From: DATJHM01 sp035493895
GTDB lineage: Bacteria > Chloroflexota > Ktedonobacteria > Ktedonobacterales > Ktedonobacteraceae
Assembly: GCA_035493895.1 (NCBI GenBank)
Contig: DATJHM010000250.1
Span: forward strand, 1-5,483
Direction of reading: 5' to 3'
Length of the DNA: 5,483 bases
Part shown: piece after piece, positions 1 to 4,547 of the stretch
Numbering within the stretch: position 1 is the stretch's first letter
How the letters are laid out: each line of letters starts with the position of its first letter
Translations under genes and position numbers: made by a program
The notes under the pieces: model-generated
Told to the model about the DNA's origin: nothing
Databases searched by the model: none
What the model saw: only the letters and a program-made list of their open reading frames with translations

Positions 1-341
1 GGCTGGTCGAGGGCGGCAAGAAAGCGGGAAAGCGTTGAGCGATGGGGTAACCGGTTGCGCTCAAAGAGAGCCATAAACGGCTCAGCAAACGGAGCGAGCC
101 GCTCGTAAAAGTCCTTCAAAGTCGCTTCACCGCTGAGGGCATAGCCGATCACCACAGCGACAAAATCGATCAGCTCATAGGTGCCCATACGTGCGCGGGC
201 GAAACGCACCTGGTCCTGGATCGCTGATCTGATGCCGGTATGGGTGAGGACCTGAGCAAATGCTGCGACTTCTCCCATCCAGGAAGGGGTCGAGGGCAAG
301 GGTTCCGGCGTAATCTGGATGGTGACCGAAGAAAACGTCAT
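1..341 (-). CDS. Putative transposase, N-terminal part (runs off left edge)
   Basis: An open frame of 113 codons starts at ATG 341 and continues without a stop past position 1. A strong Shine-Dalgarno (GGGAGGG on the minus strand, 351-357) lies 9 nt before the ATG and fixes the start. The protein begins MTFSSVTIQITPEPLPST and later has RARMGTYELIDFVAVVIGYA, LSGEATLKDFYERLAPFAEP and LPHRSTLSRFLAALDQP. This helical N-terminal layout, ending in a SRFLAAL segment, resembles from memory the N-terminal region of DDE transposases abundant in Ktedonobacteria genomes. The catalytic DDE domain would lie outside the window, so the assignment is by resemblance only. It starts 28 bp after the stop of the aldo/keto reductase, in the same direction, so read-through is possible. 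No terminal inverted repeat was recognised in that gap. It could instead be a non-transposase protein sharing this N-terminal domain. Confidence 0.6.
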   Translation of the reverse strand, partial: MTFSSVTIQITPEPLPSTPSWMGEVAAFAQVLTHTGIRSAIQDQVRFARARMGTYELIDFVAVVIGYALSGEATLKDFYERLAPFAEPFMALFERNRLPHRSTLSRFLAALDQ

Positions 342-363
342 AGCAGGCTTCCCTCCCCCTTTG

Positions 364-390
364 CAGCGCTCAGTGTATGCCGAGCGCCTG
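364..390 (-). other. Hairpin overlapping the reductase stop codon
   Basis: On the plus strand CAGCGCTC (364-371) pairs with GAGCGCCTG (382-390), an 8-bp stem with one bulged base and a 10-base loop. The reductase stop codon (complement of 370-372) sits at the stem edge. No U-tract follows on the minus strand, where the next bases are purine-rich and form the ribosome binding site of the downstream gene. It is therefore not a classical terminator. It may reduce read-through or be a chance fold. Confidence 0.35.
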
Positions 391-1410
391 GCGTACCACA
401 GAATCGCCGCCACTTGCTCGCCATCGGTAGGGATAGAGCGGCTGAGGCTCGGTAAGCGTATCGAGGGACTCGACTTCCTCTGGCGAAAGGCGAAGAGTAG
501 AGGCGTTCACATTGCTAGCAAATTGCTCTGGTGTACTAGCCCCAAGAATGACCGAGGAAACGAAAGGCTTTGCCAGCAACCAGGCCAGGGCAATCTGGGC
601 AGGAGTTGTTTGCTCATGAGCCGCTGCTATCTCGCGCAGTTTCTCGACAACCGTATTGCCCTTTTCTCGGTCGATCGAGAGGAGGGAGAGATAGTCGAAG
701 GAGGCCAGCCGCCCAGAGCTTGCTTTCGTCAGATCTCTCGTGTATTTCCCACTCAGGAACCCGCCTGCAAGCGGGCTCCAGACCAGCAACCCCAGCCCTT
801 CATGACGCAAGAATGGCACCACCCCATACTCGATATCACGCCCTACCAGCGAGTAATACATCTGCGCGGAAATCAAGGGAGCATATCCGTGCCGACGCTG
901 CGTTGCCAGAAATGTTGCAGCTTGCCAATCGCCAAGGTTGGAGTATCCCACATAGCGGACCAATTCACGCCGGACAAGGTGATCGAGGGCACGAGCTGTC
1001 TCCTCAAAGGGCGTCAGGGGGTCGGGAACATGGAGTTGCAACAGATCGATGTAATCGGTTCCCAATCGCTTGAGGCTGGCCTCGGTTGCTGCGATGACAT
1101 GGCGGTAGGACAGACCTGCGTCCGTGAGAATTGGTCCAGTGCGTGCACCCAGTTTCGTTGCAATGATAACATCTGAGCGCCGCGAACCAAGGGCACGGCC
1201 AAGAAACGCTTCAGCACGCCCTTCGCCATAGTTATTTGCGGTATCGAAGAAGTTCACCCCGGCTTCGAGCGCCTGAGAGACCAGATGGTTCGCGCGCTCC
1301 TGATTCACTGGATGATCGAAACCGTGAGAGATGCCTTCGCCAAAGGTCATCGTGCCCAGCGTGAGCCTGGAGACGACCAGACCAGTCTTGCCCAGCGTCG
1401 TATATTGCAT
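370..1410 (-). CDS. Aldo/keto reductase
   Basis: A 346-residue NAD(P)H-dependent carbonyl reductase of the aldo/keto reductase superfamily, expected to be a cytosolic TIM-barrel enzyme. It opens MQYTTLGKTGLVVSRLTLGT, the typical first strand. The catalytic tetrad is complete: Asp56 and Tyr61 in FFDTANNYGEG, Lys86 in IIATKLGAR and His127 in LLQLHVPDP. A C-terminal cofactor phosphate-binding motif, GASTPEQFASN, lies at about residues 290-300. Length is normal for the family. The frame is open up to 1470, but ATG 1410 is preferred because AAGGAG (1420-1425, minus) lies 9 nt upstream and the family N-terminus begins there. It is divergently transcribed from a TetR regulator across a gap with overlapping promoters and a palindrome, so repression by that regulator is likely. 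Physiological substrate cannot be told from sequence. The family typically reduces aldehydes and ketones. Confidence 0.95.
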   Translation of the reverse strand: MQYTTLGKTGLVVSRLTLGTMTFGEGISHGFDHPVNQERANHLVSQALEAGVNFFDTANNYGEGRAEAFLGRALGSRRSDVIIATKLGARTGPILTDAGLSYRHVIAATEASLKRLGTDYIDLLQLHVPDPLTPFEETARALDHLVRRELVRYVGYSNLGDWQAATFLATQRRHGYAPLISAQMYYSLVGRDIEYGVVPFLRHEGLGLLVWSPLAGGFLSGKYTRDLTKASSGRLASFDYLSLLSIDREKGNTVVEKLREIAAAHEQTTPAQIALAWLLAKPFVSSVILGASTPEQFASNVNASTLRLSPEEVESLDTLTEPQPLYPYRWRASGGDSVVRQALGIH

Positions 1411-1452
1411 GGCGTTGTTCTCCTTTTCTTGCATCTGTTGGATAGGGATCAG

Positions 1453-1473
1453 CCGTTGCTTATCGAGCAACGG
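1453..1473. promoter_or_regulatory. Perfect palindrome, probable TetR operator
   Basis: CCGTTGCT (1453-1460) and AGCAACGG (1466-1473) are exact reverse complements around a 5-base spacer TATCG. This 21-bp dyad matches the size usual for TetR-family operators. It covers the proposed -35 box of the plus-strand promoter (TTGCTT, 1456-1461). It also lies just downstream of the proposed -10 of the minus-strand promoter, where the reductase transcript would begin. One bound dimer could therefore block both directions. The sequence shows the palindrome directly. The operator role is inferred from position. Confidence 0.65.
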
Positions 1474-1484
1474 TCGTCTATAAT
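1456..1484 (+). promoter_or_regulatory. tetR promoter (TTGCTT-17-TATAAT)
   Basis: A sigma-70/SigA-type promoter facing the TetR gene: -35 TTGCTT at 1456-1461, a 17-bp spacer, and a consensus -10 TATAAT at 1479-1484. Transcription would start near 1491, giving a leader of about 108 nt. The -35 and spacer lie inside the palindrome, which fits autorepression. Confidence 0.6.
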
Positions 1485-1511
1485 ACTAGGGCTTGCAAAC
1501 GCGAGAATCAA
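1483..1511 (-). promoter_or_regulatory. Candidate reductase promoter (TTGATT-17-TAGTAT)
   Basis: Reading the minus strand, TTGATT (1511-1506) and TAGTAT (1488-1483) are separated by 17 bp. Both hexamers are imperfect. The -10 overlaps the opposing tetR -10 by two bases, so the two promoters would compete. The predicted start near 1476 lies at the edge of the palindrome. Confidence 0.4.
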
Positions 1512-1543
1512 TCGGCAAACACGCGCTTTTGTCGGGTAGGGAA

Positions 1544-1566
1544 CACCCAGCGAAAATTGTTGGGTG
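1544..1566. repeat. Inverted repeat in the tetR leader
   Basis: CACCCA (1544-1549) and TGGGTG (1561-1566) are perfect 6-bp arms around an 11-base AT-rich loop. It lies in the tetR leader, ending 32 nt before the chosen ATG. It could be a second operator half-site pair or an mRNA hairpin, and it is short enough to be chance. Confidence 0.3.
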
Positions 1567-1598
1567 ACAGAGGCAGCGAGAAAAAAGGAAGACGAGCT

Positions 1599-2198
1599 AT
1601 GGCAACTCCACCAAAGGGGATGGACCGGCGTGTCCAGCGCACACATCAACTCTTACGACAAGCGGCCATCGAGACGATGAAGGAGAAGGGCTTTCTGGCG
1701 ATGACAATTCAGGATATCGCCAACCGGGCTAATGTGAATCGAGGAACATTTTACGCCCATTATCCCGACAAATATGCCTTACTGGATGAACTGATCCATG
1801 ACCAGTTTCAAGTACTGCTCAAGAAGAGCCTTCCACCGGAGCCGCGCTGGAATACGCAGACGTTACGTCTCCTCGTGAAGGTCGTGCTGGAACATTTCGA
1901 GGACGAGTATCGTCAGTGCGATCCAGCAGAGGTGGTTGATCCGCTGCTTGAGCGGGCCACCAGGGATGCACTGGCCAATCTCCTGCTAACATGCCTGAAG
2001 CAGGAGCAGAGCGCTGGGACCGATTTTCGCGTCCCGGTGGAAACAATTGCCCGTATCGTCAGCTGGACGATCTTGGGAGCAGCGGCCCACTGGTACCAGG
2101 AGGGCATCAAGCTCTCAGCGGAACAGGTGGCCGATGATGTCTTGCTGATTCTTATGGAAGGCATAGCTCACCTGGCTCTCGATACAAAACGGGTGTAG
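1599..2198 (+). CDS. TetR/AcrR family transcriptional repressor
   Basis: A 199-residue DNA-binding regulator. The N-terminal helix-turn-helix is clear: an initial helix around RVQRTHQLLRQAAIETMKEK (residues 11-30), then TIQDIANRANVNRGTFYAHY (residues 36-55) with the hallmark GTFYxHYxDK signature. The following DKYALLDELI continues the canonical domain. The rest is a helical ligand-binding and dimerisation domain typical in length but of unpredictable ligand. An upstream TTG at 1557 keeps the frame open, but ATG 1599 is chosen because AAGGAAGA (1585-1592) is well spaced and the family N-terminus fits. The gene is divergent from the aldo/keto reductase, with a palindrome between them. It probably represses both itself and the reductase until an inducer, perhaps a reactive carbonyl compound or other xenobiotic, binds. 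Confidence 0.93.
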   Translation: MATPPKGMDRRVQRTHQLLRQAAIETMKEKGFLAMTIQDIANRANVNRGTFYAHYPDKYALLDELIHDQFQVLLKKSLPPEPRWNTQTLRLLVKVVLEHFEDEYRQCDPAEVVDPLLERATRDALANLLLTCLKQEQSAGTDFRVPVETIARIVSWTILGAAAHWYQEGIKLSAEQVADDVLLILMEGIAHLALDTKRV

Positions 2199-2355
2199 AG
2201 GTACCTCCAGCAGATTCTCCGAACATATCGCCTCTCCGCAGCCAATACGTGCCTATTTTGAAAGCACTTGAGCCAGCTTTTCGCAATGCCAGCCACTTGC
2301 ACTACTCACCTGCGAGCAACTGAACCTTGCCCAAACGCTTGTAACCATTTCCGAC
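2199..2355. other. Convergent gap after tetR
   Basis: These 157 bp separate the converging tetR and small hypothetical gene. The only marked structure is a 10-bp perfect palindrome GAGGTACCTC at 2198-2207, immediately after the tetR stop. No hairpin with a U-tract and no coding signal is seen. Confidence 0.4.
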
Positions 2356-2676
2356 TTACTGCTCAGCTAAAAATCTCGTTGCGCACCCCGTGGGACCCAT
2401 ATTTCCAAGAAATTGCATCAGATCCACGGTGATCCTATGATCGCCTTGCAGGAGCTGACTGATGTGTTTGATATGGGGAGAACCATGCGCACGTCTTCCA
2501 TCTTCGTACATGTATCCTTCTATGCTTCGTGCATACAGTTTATGCTGCTCATCAATCAGCGCGCTTTCACTGAAGCAGAGATCCGTGAGCAGGATACTCA
2601 TATCCAGACACCACTGCTCTGCCTCGTACCCGGGCAGGTGTAAGATGGTTTTTTTATCAGGAATTGTTTGGCCCAT
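2356..2676 (-). CDS. Hypothetical protein, 106 residues
   Basis: I do not recognise this family. The start at ATG 2676 is well supported: AAGGAAAG lies at 2683-2690 on the minus strand with its GGA core 9 nt from the ATG. The protein begins MGQTIPDKKTILHLPGYEAE. It is mixed in charge, with no signal peptide, no membrane segment and no obvious repeat. It has three cysteines (23, 34, 98) and a His-rich stretch RRAHGSPHIKHISQLLQGDH at about residues 61-80. The segment SPHIKHISQLLQGD could be a short helix pair, but calling it DNA-binding would be guesswork. A dyad at 2695-2723 lies just upstream and may control it. Overlapping plus-strand frames in the same stretch lack comparable initiation signals. 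It is probably a real small gene, though a remnant of a longer one is possible. Confidence 0.6.
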   Translation of the reverse strand: MGQTIPDKKTILHLPGYEAEQWCLDMSILLTDLCFSESALIDEQHKLYARSIEGYMYEDGRRAHGSPHIKHISQLLQGDHRITVDLMQFLGNMGPTGCATRFLAEQ

Positions 2677-2694
2677 TGGATGCTTTCCTTATCT

Positions 2695-2723
2695 GTAAAT
2701 CCCAACAGTATTGTGAGATTTAC
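2695..2723. repeat. Inverted repeat upstream of the hypothetical gene
   Basis: GTAAATC (2695-2701) and GATTTAC (2717-2723) are perfect 7-bp arms around a 15-base spacer. The inner edge is 19 bp from the hypothetical gene's ATG, immediately before its ribosome binding site. It could be an operator for that gene or a hairpin in its leader. Confidence 0.4.
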
Positions 2724-2734
2724 CCTCTGAGAAT

Positions 2735-2842
2735 TGACAGTTTCCAGCATGATGTTTTGCTTGCGCCGTGCATCTTATCGAGCTTGCTCGCAGGTACGCC
2801 GTGACAGTTCATTTGACAGTAACCAGCACGAATTCTGACAGT
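2735..2842 (+). repeat. Four direct TGACAGT repeats
   Basis: TGACAGT occurs at 2735-2741, 2802-2808, 2814-2820 and 2836-2842, all on the same strand. Two copies are part of a longer repeat: TTGACAGTTTCCAGCATGA (2734-2752) against TTGACAGTAACCAGCACGA (2813-2831), 16 of 19 matching. Such iterated sites fit either the end of an insertion sequence with multiple transposase-binding repeats (IS21-like ends have this style) or a clustered regulator-binding region. No adjacent transposase gene is present, so a remnant end is as likely as an operator array. Confidence 0.55.
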
Positions 2843-2905
2843 GAAAGACGGCAACACACGGTGTCGCTTTTTCGTTTTTCAAGCAGATTCGTGTAGGGCA
2901 AACGC

Positions 2906-2935
2906 TTGACAAAAATTTTTCTTTTCGCTTATAAT
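2906..2935 (+). promoter_or_regulatory. Strong promoter, TTGACA-18-TATAAT
   Basis: Both hexamers match the sigma-70 consensus exactly: TTGACA at 2906-2911 and TATAAT at 2930-2935, with an 18-bp AT-rich spacer. The transcript would start near 2942. A small dyad, TTGAC (2935-2939) and GTCAA (2947-2951), overlaps the expected start and could be an operator. No conventional plus-strand gene follows. Only a 10-codon ORF and a hairpin lie downstream before the converging dehydrogenase gene. Confidence 0.7.
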
Positions 2936-3016
2936 TGACTGCATATGTCAAGTATATACGTTCACGAAAGATCATTTTGATAAAGAGAGCCGGGGCAAAA
3001 AGAAGAGGTTTTTCGT

Positions 3017-3049
3017 ATGAAGCAAGAGGAAAGAGCAGCGAAGGCGTGA
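3017..3049 (+). CDS. 10-codon mini-ORF
   Basis: ATG 3017 is preceded by AGAAGAGG (3001-3008) with an 8-nt gap, a good Shine-Dalgarno. The encoded peptide is MKQEERAAKA, ending at TGA 3047-3049. A second short frame starts at GTG 3046, overlapping that stop, and ends at TAG 3079-3081 in the loop of the following hairpin. The peptide is strongly charged and helix-prone. It has no run of a single amino acid that would suggest classical attenuation. It may be a real microprotein, a leader peptide or a gene remnant. Confidence 0.35.
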   Translation: MKQEERAAKA

Positions 3050-3065
3050 TTGTCTATAGGAAATT

Positions 3066-3097
3066 GGAAGTGGCAACATAGTTTTGTTGCCACTTCC
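3066..3097. terminator. Perfect 13-bp-stem hairpin at convergent transcript ends
   Basis: GGAAGTGGCAACA (3066-3078) pairs perfectly with TGTTGCCACTTCC (3085-3097) around a 6-base loop. It lies 35 bp beyond the stop of the minus-strand dehydrogenase and at the end of the plus-strand mini-transcript, so it could end both. Neither side has a good U-tract (AATTT after it on the minus strand, GGAAAATC on the plus strand). It may work with Rho or as an RNA-stabilising hairpin. Confidence 0.55.
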
Positions 3098-3132
3098 GGA
3101 AAATCTTTGCGTGAAATATTGGCGAAGATATT

Positions 3133-4263
3133 CTATATCGCGAATTTTTGTACGGCCGCGATAAACTCGCTGGTGCTGGCCATGCCGCCCTGATCTACGG
3201 GTAGAGTCTGGCCCTGGCGATAGACGCTGGAGATGGCGTCATCCAGGCGCTGGGACTCGGCGAAGTAGCCCAGGTAGTCCAGCAGAAGGACGCCGGTCAG
3301 CAACATGGCGGTCGGGTTGATGCTATTCTTCCCGGCCAGATCGGGTGCGGAACCGTGCGCGGGCTCGAAACAGGCGTAGTCCTCGCCATAAGAGACGCTG
3401 GGAGCCAGGCCCAGGCCACCGATGCTGCCCGCTGCCATGTTGGCGAGAATCTCGCCGTGCTCGTTATTGAACACGACCACATCCAGCGTCTCGGGTGCGT
3501 CCACCATACGCCGGGCCAGATCGTCGGTCAGGAATTCCTGGTAGGTCAGGCCCGCCTTCGCCTCGACCATTTCGCGCACGATCTGACGGAAGCGTCCATC
3601 CGTACGCGGCTGAATGGAAGATCTGGTGCCCACCGTCACACGACCAGGATAGCCGATGGATTGACGCTCATACGCAAAATGAATGGCCGTTTCCGCGACA
3701 CGCCTGATCTGTGCATCCGTATAGACGCGCACGGCGTAGGCTCCCTGCTCGCCGGGTCCGGGCTGTTGAGACCAGCTCTGGCTGCTGGTAAGCGCGCTGA
3801 GTTCGCTGAGTTCGCCTTCGCGCGGAGGATAAACACCCTCGAGATTGTCGCGCACGATCAAATAGTTAACGCGTCTGGGATTGCTCAACGGACTGCGATA
3901 CCCCTGCCGCCAGCGGATTGGGCGAATATTGACGGCGGTTCGCACACTGCGCAAATGCTGGAGCACAGGATCGCTGGGGCCTCCGCTTCCGCCAAAGAAC
4001 GTGCAGTCCGCCGCGCCAATGGCCTGACGCGTCTGTTTGGGAAAGGGGTCGCCATATTTTTCTTGCGCCGCCTGCCCGCTCAGGGCTTCGCGAAAGCGGA
4101 TGCTTGGTATCATTTTATGCAACAGTGCAACGGTCGGCAGTACGACCTCTGGAGCCGCATCGTCCCCCGCAATTACACACACGAGGGGGCCATCCATACA
4201 GGCGTGTCCATGTCGAAAGTTCATAGTCACCATGCGTTTTTTCTCGTGGCCTGAGTGAGCCAT
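3133..4263 (-). CDS. Isocitrate/isopropylmalate dehydrogenase family protein with altered active site
   Basis: A 376-residue member of the NAD(P)-dependent beta-hydroxyacid oxidative decarboxylase family. Recognisable parts: VIAGDDAAPEV (residues 30-40, in place of GDGIGPEV), NIRP (112-115), the substrate-binding VRDNLEGVY (137-145, Arg138 and Tyr145 kept), and the adenosine loop EPAHGSAPDLAGK (300-312), whose Asp308 suggests NAD rather than NADP. By hand alignment the catalytic Lys (KGN in E. coli Icd) is Arg214 (TRSS). The first metal Asp is kept as Asp247, but the GDxxSD pair is GEILAN, giving Glu271 and Asn275. It may thus be a pseudoenzyme, a regulatory subunit or an enzyme of changed specificity. 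No leuC, leuD or other pathway gene adjoins it. The start is uncertain: ATG 4263 has AAGGAG but 17 nt away, and ATG 4233 or 4224 are possible. The core begins near residue 25. Confidence 0.88.
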   Translation of the reverse strand: MAHSGHEKKRMVTMNFRHGHACMDGPLVCVIAGDDAAPEVVLPTVALLHKMIPSIRFREALSGQAAQEKYGDPFPKQTRQAIGAADCTFFGGSGGPSDPVLQHLRSVRTAVNIRPIRWRQGYRSPLSNPRRVNYLIVRDNLEGVYPPREGELSELSALTSSQSWSQQPGPGEQGAYAVRVYTDAQIRRVAETAIHFAYERQSIGYPGRVTVGTRSSIQPRTDGRFRQIVREMVEAKAGLTYQEFLTDDLARRMVDAPETLDVVVFNNEHGEILANMAAGSIGGLGLAPSVSYGEDYACFEPAHGSAPDLAGKNSINPTAMLLTGVLLLDYLGYFAESQRLDDAISSVYRQGQTLPVDQGGMASTSEFIAAVQKFAI

Positions 4264-4305
4264 GGGAGGGAACGCACATTCTCCTTTTTTTGATTATCGA
4301 TGGTT

Positions 4306-4311
4306 ATTATA
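4306..4311 (-). promoter_or_regulatory. TATAAT box upstream of the dehydrogenase
   Basis: A consensus -10 TATAAT is read on the minus strand at 4311-4306, giving a leader of about 36 nt to ATG 4263. No good -35 is found at 16-18 bp, so an activator or a weak promoter is implied. The purine-rich AAAAAAGGAG follows at 4281-4290. Confidence 0.4.
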
Positions 4312-4456
4312 CTACAAGGTCGATTTGAAGATCGGCTTGCAATCGCCAGCACGAGCGAAACGGTGGGGAGAGGGGGGTGCGACACGTCTGTGGGGCGAGC
4401 GAGGACGTGGGAGTTCGCGGGGTCGTCTGCGAAGTCTGAGGGATCGTTGGCTGGCC

Positions 4457-4488
4457 GGACGCCATTCAGCTGCGGCTTCATGGCGTCC
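4457..4488. other. Hairpin downstream of the CGNR gene
   Basis: GGACGCCAT (4457-4465) and ATGGCGTCC (4480-4488) form a perfect 9-bp stem. The loop itself can add three inner pairs (AGC with GCT) after a 2x2 internal loop. It begins about 60 nt past the CGNR stop. No U-tract follows on the minus strand, so it may be a Rho-assisted terminator or a processing structure. Confidence 0.45.
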
Positions 4489-4490
4489 CT

Positions 4491-4520
4491 ACTGGCCTGG
4501 GGAGCCACTGGCCTGGGGAG
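4491..4520. repeat. Tandem 16-bp-period repeat
   Basis: ACTGGCCTGGGGAG occurs at 4491-4504 and again at 4507-4520, exact over 14 bp with a 16-bp period. It sits between the CGNR stop and the hairpin at 4457-4488. It looks like a local tandem duplication. Confidence 0.7.
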
Positions 4521-4547
4521 TCATTTCATGGGTTGTAGACCTCGAGA

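Larger units (their letters stand above)
2942..3100 (+). ncRNA. Candidate short transcript (small RNA or leader-peptide RNA)
   Basis: A transcript from the strong promoter at 2906-2935 to the hairpin at 3066-3097 would be about 160 nt. It carries a mini-ORF at 3017-3049 but no larger gene. The arrangement of consensus promoter, short body and perfect hairpin is typical of small RNAs. The lack of a U-tract after the hairpin weakens it. It could instead be the surviving 5' part of a lost gene. If transcription passes the hairpin, it would run antisense into the end of the dehydrogenase gene. Confidence 0.4.
2677..3132. other. Long intergenic region with regulatory and repeat signals
   Basis: About 455 bp without a conventional gene. 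Its contents, left to right, are a dyad at 2695-2723, four TGACAGT repeats (2735-2842), a consensus-type promoter (2906-2935), a 10-codon mini-ORF (3017-3049) and a strong hairpin (3066-3097). It appears richer in A and T than the neighbouring genes. The minus-strand frame at 2775-2975 has no ribosome binding site or family resemblance and is not called. Confidence 0.6.

Noticed and set aside
319..1176. A 285-codon plus-strand frame
   Set aside because: It lies opposite the aldo/keto reductase, whose complete catalytic tetrad and ribosome binding site prove the minus-strand reading. The plus product has no family features.
1411..1470. ATG 1470 or 1434 as an earlier start of the reductase
   Set aside because: The family N-terminus begins at MQYTTLGKTG (1410), which has a canonical AAGGAG. 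The longer version would start inside the palindrome.
1557..1598. TTG 1557 as an upstream start of the TetR gene
   Set aside because: ATG 1599 has a well-spaced AAGGAAGA, and the extra 14 residues do not belong to the TetR fold.
2413..2698. Plus-strand frames of 76 and 78 codons opposite the small hypothetical gene
   Set aside because: Neither has initiation signals as good as the minus-strand gene, and the two overlap each other in different frames.
3355..4254. A 299-codon plus-strand frame
   Set aside because: It mirrors the isocitrate/isopropylmalate dehydrogenase gene, which has many family motifs. The opposite frame is open because of GC-biased codons.
4227..4508. A 93-codon minus-strand frame overlapping the dehydrogenase start
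   Set aside because: It has no convincing ribosome binding site, it overlaps the start of a certain gene, and the product is low in recognisable structure.
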